Shown: in pieces, positions 33,422 to 40,612 of the stretch | How the letters are laid out: the number at the start of each line of letters is the position of its first letter | Numbering within the stretch: position 1 is the first letter of the stretch | Source of the DNA: UBA961 sp049426725 | GTDB taxonomy: Bacteria; Bacteroidota; Ignavibacteria; Kapaibacteriales; UBA961 | Direction: 5' to 3' | Length of the DNA stretch: 42,241 nt | NCBI GenBank assembly: GCA_049426725.1 | Contig: JBMSYN010000020.1 | Coordinates: 1-42,241, forward strand | Translations under genes and position numbers: made by a program | The notes under the pieces: generated by a model | Seen by the model: only the letters and a program-made list of their open reading frames with translations | The model's database searches: none | Told to the model about the DNA's origin: nothing

Positions 33422-33706
33422 ATGTATCACATAGCAGCAATCGGATTTACTGCAGCGATTTGTTCAACATTTGCACTCCTGCCACAAGTCATAAGAATCT
33501 GGAAAACAAAAGAAACAGAGCAATTATCAGGTGGTGCATTTTCACTCATGCTGTTGGGTGCGATTTTATGGCTAACCTATGGTTTGCTTCGTGAGGACAT
33601 CGTCATCATTTCAGCAAATTCGATTACGATGGTTTTCATCGCTTATATCATCATCATGAAAGTACGCTATGGTTCATCTCAATCTTCAATAGAGGAAATG
33701 CAATGA
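33422..33706 (+). CDS. SemiSWEET sugar transporter (PQ-loop)
   Basis: 94-aa three-helix PQ-loop protein. Characterised SemiSWEETs work as homodimers that passively move sugars across the inner membrane. The motif LLPQVIRIWKTKETEQLSGG (PQ at 21-22) ends helix 1. Helix 2 is FSLMLLGAILWLTYGLL and helix 3 runs ANSITMVFIAYIIIMKV, with the conserved Asn. Length and layout are exact for the family. Its stop overlaps the ATG of the GH31 alpha-glucosidase gene (ATGA), which links it to transport of the released monosaccharide. The actual sugar is not deducible. Confidence 0.92.
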   Translation: MYHIAAIGFTAAICSTFALLPQVIRIWKTKETEQLSGGAFSLMLLGAILWLTYGLLREDIVIISANSITMVFIAYIIIMKVRYGSSQSSIEEMQ

Positions 33707-36621
33707 GAAGAATTCCTTTGGTTTTTTGTTTTCTTGCTTCGCTCATGTCAATGCAAAGTCTTTATGCGCAAAAACCATTGATCATGATACCTGAAAAACC
33801 TTCTCAAGATGATTCAATAACAATTTTCTATCATGCTGAAAGAGGAAATGGGGCTTTAAACAATTTAACAGGTGATGTGTATATTCATTCAGGAATAATC
33901 ACCCAAAAGAGCCCGACTCAAACTTCATGGCAACATGTTCGTGGCGAATGGGGTAAGCCAGATCCCACATATCGCATGAAAAAAGATGCTGAAAATGTGT
34001 ATTCTTTTAGAATTCATCCACGAAGCTTTTATGGATTAGATCCTGATGAGTCAATACTGAGAATTGCATTTGTCTTTCGGAATGGTGATGGAAGTTTGAC
34101 CGGAAAAGATGCTGATGGCAGAGATTTTTATCTTGATTATCCCGGATCTGATTCTGCAAAGTCCATTAGTCAAGTCATTATGGAAAGCTTAGAAAAAGGT
34201 AGTGGACCTGATTCCAAATCACTTTTTTGCCGTGGATTTTATCAAGATAGTCTTGGTCTTCTTCTCTATGTCGGCAATGGTAAAGTCTCCATTGAACGAT
34301 TTGGAAAGCATGTGTTAAGAGTAAGTTATGACACAGTCGAATTCCCGCCAATCCTTAATGCGGAAGCAATCGTAAAGCAAAAAATAAATGGTGAATTTTT
34401 GCCAATTGATGCAGGTGAGTTTTTTCAGTTTCGCACGAATGACAATGTTTTTTCAATTCTGGTACAGAAGCAACCATTTACTTTATCGGTTTTTCGAGAC
34501 AGCATACTTGTCTTCAAAGAAGATAAAGGCTTGATGTTCAAAGAACAATCGCGTGGTCTTTCCATTTCACTCAGAAATACTGAAGCCATATTTGGTGGTG
34601 GTTCACGCGCATTACCCATCAACAAAAGAGGTCAACGTTTCCCATTGTATAATACAGCCGTCTATGGGTATGGCAATCAAACCGAACAATTGAATGTATC
34701 AATTCCATTTTTTGTCTCAAGTTCTCGATATGGATTATTGATTGATTCCCCCATAGCCGGAGCCATCGATTGCGGTGTGAGCGAAAAAAATGTGATGAAG
34801 ATTGCCCAAACACATGGTTCATTGTCATATTTCCTTATCATCGATACCACCTTTGATGCAATCATGGGTCATTATTCGATGCTTACGGGCAAGCAACCAT
34901 TGCCTCCAATATGGTCATTGGGATATATACAATCTCGATACGGATATAAATCACAGCAAGAAGTCATGAACATTGTGAATGCTTTTGACTCACTCAAGAT
35001 TCCGCTTGATGCAATCGTGCTTGATTTATATTGGTTCGGCGATAAAGCACAAATGGGGACATTTGATTGGGATCTGAAACAATTTCCAGACCCGCTTGGA
35101 ATAATGAGAACTCTCAAGAAAAGGAATATTCATACAATTCTTATCACTGAGCCCTATTTTACGATGAGTTCAAAGAATTTTTCTCATGCACAAGAATTGG
35201 GATTATTCACAAAGAATGGAAAAAACGAAACATATCTTCTCAATGACTTTTGGGCGGGAAAAGCCGCATTGCTTGATCTAACAAATCCCAAAGCCAAATC
35301 ATGGATGAGCGAATTATATGCTGGACATATAAAATCGGGAGTGTCGGGGTGGTGGCTTGACTTGGGTGAACCGGAAATGCATCCTATGGATATGCGGCAT
35401 TTTGGTGGATCAACCTTCGACATTCATAATAATTATTCCATGCATTGGATGGAATCACTTCAAAAAGCGCATCAACAATATGCTCCGAATGATCGTTTAT
35501 TCAATCTCATACGCTCCGGCGGACCAGGCATGCAGCGCTATTCTGCATTCCCATGGTCGGGCGACGTACAAAGAAGCGAATCAGGCTTGGCTGCACAAAT
35601 TCCAATCATGTTATCAATGAGTATAAGTGGCGTTGGTTATATGCATTCTGATTTGGGTGGCTTCACAGGTGGACCCAAAAATGAAAAACTTTATACTCGC
35701 TGGATGCAATTCGGTGCATTCACACCCATCATGAGAGCGCATGGCGAAGGGGTTAGCCCCGAACCGATTTTCTATTCTGATTCGATACGAAATATCGTGA
35801 AATATTTCATTCAACTTAGAATGCAATTTCTCCCATACAATTATACATTGGCATATCATAATGCAATACATGGGAAGCCACTTGCCAAGCCTATATTCTG
35901 GAATGGACCCATCACCAATGAATTCATCGATGTGAATGATGAATATCTGTGGGGCGATGATTTACTGATTGCACCAATCTTGAATTCGGACTCTTTGTCT
36001 AGAAAAGTCATATTGCCCTCAGGAACATGGTTTGACTTCTGGTCAAATTATCGAATACCAGGTTACTCTAATTTCTCATATCCTGCACCCCTTACAATAA
36101 TTCCCATATTCGCAAAGGGTGGATCTATAATTCCACTTACATACCCAATGAAAAATACCGCTTCATATAATGGTGATTCTTTGCTAGTATTATTCTTCCG
36201 AGATACATCAATCATCAGCTCGGAACGTGAATTATACATGGATGATGGATTCTCTTCAAGAAATCTCAATGATGAACATTATCGATTATTCAAATTGAGC
36301 ATGAATGAAGACAAACAACAATCAATGTTTCGATTTTCAATGAATACTATTGCAGGGAAAGGATATGCAGGTGAAGCGCAATCGCGAATTCTGCTTCTGA
36401 AATGGGTTGATGTACCAAAGCCTACCAAGCTGACTTTTGAAGGAAAAAAAGTTCCTCTCGCAAAAGATGAATTAACCTTCTATCAATCTCCAATGCCGAT
36501 TGCATGGTATAAACAATCCACCAATCCACAGCTCCCTAATGAAGTTCATATTCGATTGATTGGGAAGAAGGAGGAATCAGGTACGCTAATCATGAATTAT
36601 GGAAAGAATAAAAAGAAATGA
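33703..36621 (+). CDS. Secreted GH31 family alpha-glucosidase
   Basis: 972-aa exported glycoside hydrolase. A signal peptide (MRRIPLVFCFLASLMSMQSLYAQ) is followed by an N-terminal beta-domain of ~120 residues (ITIFYHAERGNGALNN..., similar to starch-utilisation accessory domains in Bacteroidota). Next come the GH31 galactose-mutarotase-like domain, the catalytic barrel from WSLGYIQSRYGY and C-terminal beta-domains. The predicted nucleophile is D553 (WWLDLGEPE) and the acid/base D621 (FPWSGDVQ). GH31 also includes alpha-xylosidases and transglycosylases, so glucosidase is the default reading. The tail shows no sorting domain, so a periplasmic location is likely. Its stop directly abuts the stop of the opposing ABC permease gene. 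Confidence 0.93.
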   Translation: MRRIPLVFCFLASLMSMQSLYAQKPLIMIPEKPSQDDSITIFYHAERGNGALNNLTGDVYIHSGIITQKSPTQTSWQHVRGEWGKPDPTYRMKKDAENVYSFRIHPRSFYGLDPDESILRIAFVFRNGDGSLTGKDADGRDFYLDYPGSDSAKSISQVIMESLEKGSGPDSKSLFCRGFYQDSLGLLLYVGNGKVSIERFGKHVLRVSYDTVEFPPILNAEAIVKQKINGEFLPIDAGEFFQFRTNDNVFSILVQKQPFTLSVFRDSILVFKEDKGLMFKEQSRGLSISLRNTEAIFGGGSRALPINKRGQRFPLYNTAVYGYGNQTEQLNVSIPFFVSSSRYGLLIDSPIAGAIDCGVSEKNVMKIAQTHGSLSYFLIIDTTFDAIMGHYSMLTGKQPLPPIWSLGYIQSRYGYKSQQEVMNIVNAFDSLKIPLDAIVLDLYWFGDKAQMGTFDWDLKQFPDPLGIMRTLKKRNIHTILITEPYFTMSSKNFSHAQELGLFTKNGKNETYLLNDFWAGKAALLDLTNPKAKSWMSELYAGHIKSGVSGWWLDLGEPEMHPMDMRHFGGSTFDIHNNYSMHWMESLQKAHQQYAPNDRLFNLIRSGGPGMQRYSAFPWSGDVQRSESGLAAQIPIMLSMSISGVGYMHSDLGGFTGGPKNEKLYTRWMQFGAFTPIMRAHGEGVSPEPIFYSDSIRNIVKYFIQLRMQFLPYNYTLAYHNAIHGKPLAKPIFWNGPITNEFIDVNDEYLWGDDLLIAPILNSDSLSRKVILPSGTWFDFWSNYRIPGYSNFSYPAPLTIIPIFAKGGSIIPLTYPMKNTASYNGDSLLVLFFRDTSIISSERELYMDDGFSSRNLNDEHYRLFKLSMNEDKQQSMFRFSMNTIAGKGYAGEAQSRILLLKWVDVPKPTKLTFEGKKVPLAKDELTFYQSPMPIAWYKQSTNPQLPNEVHIRLIGKKEESGTLIMNYGKNKKK

Positions 36622-37458
36622 TTATTCCTTCAATGCACCGGCGGTGAGACCTTCAATAATTTTTTTGCTGAAGAGCAAAAACAAAATCAATACCGGCAAA
36701 GCTGAAATGGATGCCCCGGCCATGAGATGTCCCCAATCAATGGATTGTCTTCCAATATAGTATGCAAGACCTACAGGTAATGTTCGCATTTCAGGAAGCG
36801 AAGTGAACAAGAATGGGTACAAAAATGCATTCCAACTTCCAAGAAATGTATAAATGGCAAGCACGGTGATGACAGGTTTGCACAGAGGAAGTACAATTCG
36901 GAAGAAAATATATAACTCGCCTGCACCATCTATCCTTGCTGCATCTTCCATGTCTGATGGCAATGCTTTGATATATTGTCGCATCAAAAATATTGCGAAC
37001 GGCGCAAGTAATCCGGGGATGATCAAAGCCCAAAATGTATTGATCCAATCAAAAGCAACCATCATGCGATACAATGGGATCATCACAACTTGATGAGGAA
37101 CCATCATCAATGCCATCACCGATGCAAACAAGAGTTTTTTCCCTTTGAATTCAAATCGAGCAAATGCATAACCGCTCATTGAGCCCAAAATGACATTCCC
37201 GATGGTAACGATAGTGGCTATGAATAATGAATTTGCAAAATATCTTCCAAACGTATCGGTGACAAAGATGTCAACATAATTGGTGAATGTTGGAAATGTC
37301 GTAAAAAAATCTAAAGGATGCTCAAATAATTCCGGACTTTCATATAAAGAAAATAGCAACATCAACATCATGGGAATGATCATGGCAATAACTGCAATCA
37401 TAAGGATTGCATTGATTGCAATAGAAGCAAATCGTACTTTGTATTGATGATTTCTCAA
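36622..37458 (-). CDS. Carbohydrate ABC transporter permease, MalG type, orphan
   Basis: 278-aa inner-membrane permease with six hydrophobic segments. It has the EAA coupling loop EDAARIDGAGELYIFFRIVLPL and MalG-like landmarks (FANSLFIATIVTIGNVILGSMSGYAFARF, PHQVVMIPLYRMM, C-terminal GLTAGALKE). MalG-type permeases form heterodimers with a MalF-type partner and need a binding protein and an ATPase. None of the three is in the window. Its ATG overlaps the stop of kbl by 4 bp, so it is translated from the kbl transcript. The tail-to-tail neighbour is the alpha-glucosidase, which may be relevant to its sugar. Confidence 0.9.
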   Translation of the reverse strand: MRNHQYKVRFASIAINAILMIAVIAMIIPMMLMLLFSLYESPELFEHPLDFFTTFPTFTNYVDIFVTDTFGRYFANSLFIATIVTIGNVILGSMSGYAFARFEFKGKKLLFASVMALMMVPHQVVMIPLYRMMVAFDWINTFWALIIPGLLAPFAIFLMRQYIKALPSDMEDAARIDGAGELYIFFRIVLPLCKPVITVLAIYTFLGSWNAFLYPFLFTSLPEMRTLPVGLAYYIGRQSIDWGHLMAGASISALPVLILFLLFSKKIIEGLTAGALKE

Positions 37459-38654
37459 CTGATCACGCCCAATTCTTTACCAATCTTTGCAAAGGCAGCA
37501 ATGGCTATGTCCAAATGTTCTTTGGTATGAGCAGCTGAAATTTGAACGCGAATTCTTGCTTGACCTTTCGGCACAACTGGATAGAAAAAACCAACGACAT
37601 ATATATCTTCATCAAGCAAAGCTTGGGCAAGCTTTTGTGCAAGTACCGCATCATAGAGCATGATTGGTACAATTGGATGTGTGCCGGGCTTGATGTCATA
37701 TCCCAAAGCAATCATCTGCTCTCTGAAATATTTGGTATTTTCTTCCAATGTATCTCTTAGTTCTGTTGTGGAGCTAAGTACATCAAACACTTCAATCGAT
37801 GCACCAACAACAGATGGTGGCAATGAATTGCTGAATAAATATGGTCTTGATCTTTGTCTCAGAAGATCAATGATCTCTTGTCTTCCGGTGGTAAAGCCAC
37901 CAATGCCACCACCAAGAGCTTTTCCAAGAGTTCCTGTGATGATATCAACTCTACCTGTGACATTGCATAATTCCACCACACCTCTACCTTTTGCACCCAT
38001 GAATCCCATAGAATGACATTCATCGGTCATGACAAGTGCCTGATATTGATCTGCGAGATCACAGATTTTGTCAAGCGGGGCGATGGTTCCATCCATGGAG
38101 AACACAGCATCGGTTACAATCAAAATAAAACGCGCTCCATCAGCACGAGCTTCTTTCAAGCGTTCTTCCAATTCTTGCATATCGCATGAGGCATATCGAT
38201 AGCGCTTTGCTTTGCATAATCTCACCCCATCAATGATGGATGCATGATTCAAAGCATCAGAAATGATTGCATCTTCTTCTGTGAGCAAAGGTTCAAATAC
38301 ACCACCATTTGCATCAAAACAAGCAGCATAAAGAATTGTGTCATCAGTTCCACAAAACTTTGCAATCTTTTGTTCCAATTCGCGATGTATGTCTTGCGTT
38401 CCACAAATGAATCGCACGCTTGACATCCCAAAACCATGAGAATCAAGAGAATCTTTTGCTGATTGAATCACGCGAGGATGAGATGAAAGACCCAAATAAT
38501 TGTTTGCACAGAAATTCAAAACGGGCTTTGTTCTTCCCTGTACCATTATTTCAGGGCCTTGTTCTGAAGTGATGATGCGCTCCGTTTTCAGCAAACCGCT
38601 TTCTTGTATGGATGTCAATTCTGCTTGAAGATGATCTTTGAATGAACCGTACAT
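37455..38654 (-). CDS. kbl: 2-amino-3-ketobutyrate CoA ligase (glycine C-acetyltransferase)
   Basis: 399-aa PLP enzyme of the alpha-oxoamine synthase family. Kbl cleaves 2-amino-3-ketobutyrate with CoA to glycine and acetyl-CoA in threonine breakdown. The Schiff-base lysine is K245 (GTLGKALGGG), with DECHS (211-215) and HASIIDG binding the cofactor. SSVRFICGTQDIHRELE is the Kbl-type version of the family motif and argues against BioF or serine palmitoyltransferase. Length is standard. Threonine dehydrogenase is not in the window. A weak -7-like TAAATTCG lies in the 55-bp gap from folK. It overlaps the ABC permease by 4 bp. Confidence 0.92.
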   Translation of the reverse strand: MYGSFKDHLQAELTSIQESGLLKTERIITSEQGPEIMVQGRTKPVLNFCANNYLGLSSHPRVIQSAKDSLDSHGFGMSSVRFICGTQDIHRELEQKIAKFCGTDDTILYAACFDANGGVFEPLLTEEDAIISDALNHASIIDGVRLCKAKRYRYASCDMQELEERLKEARADGARFILIVTDAVFSMDGTIAPLDKICDLADQYQALVMTDECHSMGFMGAKGRGVVELCNVTGRVDIITGTLGKALGGGIGGFTTGRQEIIDLLRQRSRPYLFSNSLPPSVVGASIEVFDVLSSTTELRDTLEENTKYFREQMIALGYDIKPGTHPIVPIMLYDAVLAQKLAQALLDEDIYVVGFFYPVVPKGQARIRVQISAAHTKEHLDIAIAAFAKIGKELGVIS

Positions 38655-38709
38655 AGTATTGATTTAAGTATTGAAAGAATAATCGAATTTACAGAAATTG
38701 GGGGAATAT

Positions 38710-39231
38710 TTATCCTTGAATAAGCTGTTCTGCTGAACAGTGGAATGTAATTCCCGAGACATCTTCACATTGATGCATTAAATCAAGTATTTCGAGATTA
38801 TATGCAGGATGAATCAGATTTGGTGCTATATCACACAGAGGTTTGAGAACGAATGCTCTTTGATGCATCCGTGGATGGGGTATGGTGAGAACATCACTTT
38901 CAATAATTGTGGAACCATAAAGCAAAAGATCCACATCTATCTCTCTTTCATGCCATTGGGGACGTGACTTTCTGTGTAATTCAGCATGAATGGTATGAAT
39001 CAAAGAGAGTATCGTATCAATAGGCAAAGAAGTTCTGCCTTTGCAAGCACAATTTAAAAAGGCGGGTTGATCAAGATAGCCAACAGGTTCTGTTTCATAG
39101 ACCGGCGAGCAAATTAAATCCGGAATCGCAGCTTGCAAACGCAAATATGCATGTCGCAATGCATAGATACGTTCACCAAGATTTGCTCCAATGGAAAATG
39201 CGATATCATGCATGGATATAGAATCAGTCAT
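38710..39231 (-). CDS. folK: 2-amino-4-hydroxy-6-hydroxymethyldihydropteridine pyrophosphokinase
   Basis: 173-aa HPPK, which transfers pyrophosphate from ATP to 6-hydroxymethyl-dihydropterin in folate synthesis. Motifs: FSIGANLGERIYALRHA, SPVYETEPVGYLDQPAFLNCA, and RPQWHEREIDVDLLLYG, whose Asp-Val-Asp binds the two Mg ions, then IPHPRMHQRAFVLKPL. The ATG at 39231 overlaps the end of folB by 8 bp, as in many folB-folK operons, and is preferred over the longer frame to 39291. An ATG six codons downstream is also possible. It catalyses the step after FolB. Confidence 0.94.
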   Translation of the reverse strand: MTDSISMHDIAFSIGANLGERIYALRHAYLRLQAAIPDLICSPVYETEPVGYLDQPAFLNCACKGRTSLPIDTILSLIHTIHAELHRKSRPQWHEREIDVDLLLYGSTIIESDVLTIPHPRMHQRAFVLKPLCDIAPNLIHPAYNLEILDLMHQCEDVSGITFHCSAEQLIQG

Positions 39232-39589
39232 GAGTTCTTTGCATTGAATGCTCCACTTCAACATGATCGATGATATGCTTGAGCGGAACACTGAGTTTTC
39301 GGACTCTTATCGTAACTTTTTCAATCATCGAAAATCGCTCGAGCAATTCTTTTGTTATCTCATAACACAAAGTTTCAATCAAATTGAATGAATCTCCATT
39401 GACTAGTTCATTGATGGTGAAAACAATCTCTTCATAATTTACTGCTTGTGCAACATCATCGCTCACCACTGCCGACATCGGATTATACCAGATATCTGCA
39501 TCAACTTGATATCTTCCACCCAGAGTTTGCTCTTCAGATTTTACGCCGTGATAAGAATAGAATTGTACATTGTTGAGCGTTAATTTCAT
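39224..39589 (-). CDS. folB: Dihydroneopterin aldolase
   Basis: 121-aa FolB, which converts 7,8-dihydroneopterin to 6-hydroxymethyl-dihydropterin. Family features: the start LTLNNVQFYSYHGVKSEEQTLGGRYQVD, the central VNYEEIVFTINELV, NLIETLCYEITKELL and the C-terminal VRKLSVPL that holds the catalytic-loop lysine. Start 39589 (MKLTLNNVQ) is preferred; an ATG five codons upstream is possible. It overlaps folK by 8 bp, with lipoprotein genes upstream at a 33-bp gap. The two folate genes thus sit inside a longer leftward transcription unit with envelope genes. Confidence 0.94.
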   Translation of the reverse strand: MKLTLNNVQFYSYHGVKSEEQTLGGRYQVDADIWYNPMSAVVSDDVAQAVNYEEIVFTINELVNGDSFNLIETLCYEITKELLERFSMIEKVTIRVRKLSVPLKHIIDHVEVEHSMQRTHD

Positions 39590-39622
39590 GAGTCCTTGTT
39601 GCATGCAGATATACCTTCTTAA

Positions 39623-40165
39623 TTAGAAACCTTGTTTTTGAATAAAGATGCCTTTATCCACTTTCATGAAAAATTCTTGATAAAATTTGGGGTCTTCAAC
39701 TTGATACACTTCGACTGTATTTCCTTGATTGTCAAGAATCTTCACTTGAAAATTCGCTCTGACTTTTGATTGCTTCCCAAATTCGGAAACATTTACGCTG
39801 GATTCAATTTGTTTCAATTTATTGAAAAGGGATTCTCTTTGACCTCTATTGCGATCAAGACCTCTAAAGAAATCTGACCAGAATTGATTGGATCCACTAT
39901 TACGAGATTGCAAATCAACTTCTTTCGTAGCTGTCAGCAAACCCAATTCAATTTGGGCATTGCGAACAATGAAGCCATCATCTTGCAAAACATTCAAGAC
40001 CGCTTTCATCACAAGCTTGACATCATTAGTGTCATACTCGCGGGTCTGGACTTGCCTTGTCTGTAATTGCGTCTTTTGCGGAGGGGGTGTACTCTGCTGA
40101 TTAATCACGGTGCATGCACCAAGTATCAAAGAGCAGAGAACAATGAGCATTATTTGTTGTTTCAT
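39623..40165 (-). CDS. Lipoprotein of unknown function
   Basis: 180-aa predicted lipoprotein with the lipobox LILGAC (Cys 18). A Pro/Gln/Thr-rich linker (NQQSTPPPQKTQLQTRQVQTR) leads to a conserved-looking domain with VMKAVLNVLQDDGFIVRNAQ and ELGLLTATKEVD, a pattern I associate with uncharacterised envelope lipoproteins in several phyla. Function unknown. Start 40165 is set by the signal peptide; the frame extends to 40201. It lies 19 bp after the BamE-like lipoprotein gene, so the two are surely co-transcribed and may act together. Confidence 0.82.
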   Translation of the reverse strand: MKQQIMLIVLCSLILGACTVINQQSTPPPQKTQLQTRQVQTREYDTNDVKLVMKAVLNVLQDDGFIVRNAQIELGLLTATKEVDLQSRNSGSNQFWSDFFRGLDRNRGQRESLFNKLKQIESSVNVSEFGKQSKVRANFQVKILDNQGNTVEVYQVEDPKFYQEFFMKVDKGIFIQKQGF

Positions 40166-40184
40166 GATCAATATTCCTTTGATA

Positions 40185-40589
40185 TTAGAATTTTGATGCA
40201 TGATAAGAGAATGATTTCACCTTGCTATTCGCATCAAATTTGATGACCACGGTCAATGTTCTTTGTGTTGTGGCGGCAGCACCAGATCTACTTGAAGATC
40301 CGTAAAGAATCAAGAAGAGACCGCTTGAGTTTTCGGAGTATGATGCCTCAGTTGCAATTTTGTCATACACCCATGTCTCATCTCCACCATCATCTTTTGT
40401 AACGATATTAGGAGAACCCAAAGCTTCAGCAACCTGTGCGCCGCTCATGCCCACCCGAATTTCTTTTTGAACTTTTCCAACGGTCATTTCCTGCTCTTTT
40501 ACTGAATGTAAATTGGAGCGATGATCTACCGTTGAACAACCAATCATGGTCAATGCAAAGATTCCTGCCAATACTATGCTTGCTTTCAT
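40185..40589 (-). CDS. BamE/SmpA-OmlA-like lipoprotein
   Basis: 134-aa predicted lipoprotein. The signal peptide ends at IGC (Cys 18) before STVDHRSN. The domain has the BamE-like pattern VQKEIRVGMSGAQVAEALGSPNIVTKDDGGDETWVYD, in which a KGMSxxQVxxxLGxP helix precedes a W-x-Y strand. BamE proper is part of the outer-membrane beta-barrel assembly machine, but many unrelated small lipoproteins share this fold, so the role is open. A strong ribosome-binding site (AGAGGAGA) precedes the ATG. It lies 23 bp after the large surface protein gene and is followed by a second lipoprotein. Confidence 0.82.
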   Translation of the reverse strand: MKASIVLAGIFALTMIGCSTVDHRSNLHSVKEQEMTVGKVQKEIRVGMSGAQVAEALGSPNIVTKDDGGDETWVYDKIATEASYSENSSGLFLILYGSSSRSGAAATTQRTLTVVIKFDANSKVKSFSYHASKF

Positions 40590-40612
40590 TGTTCATCTCC
40601 TCTAAATAATTA

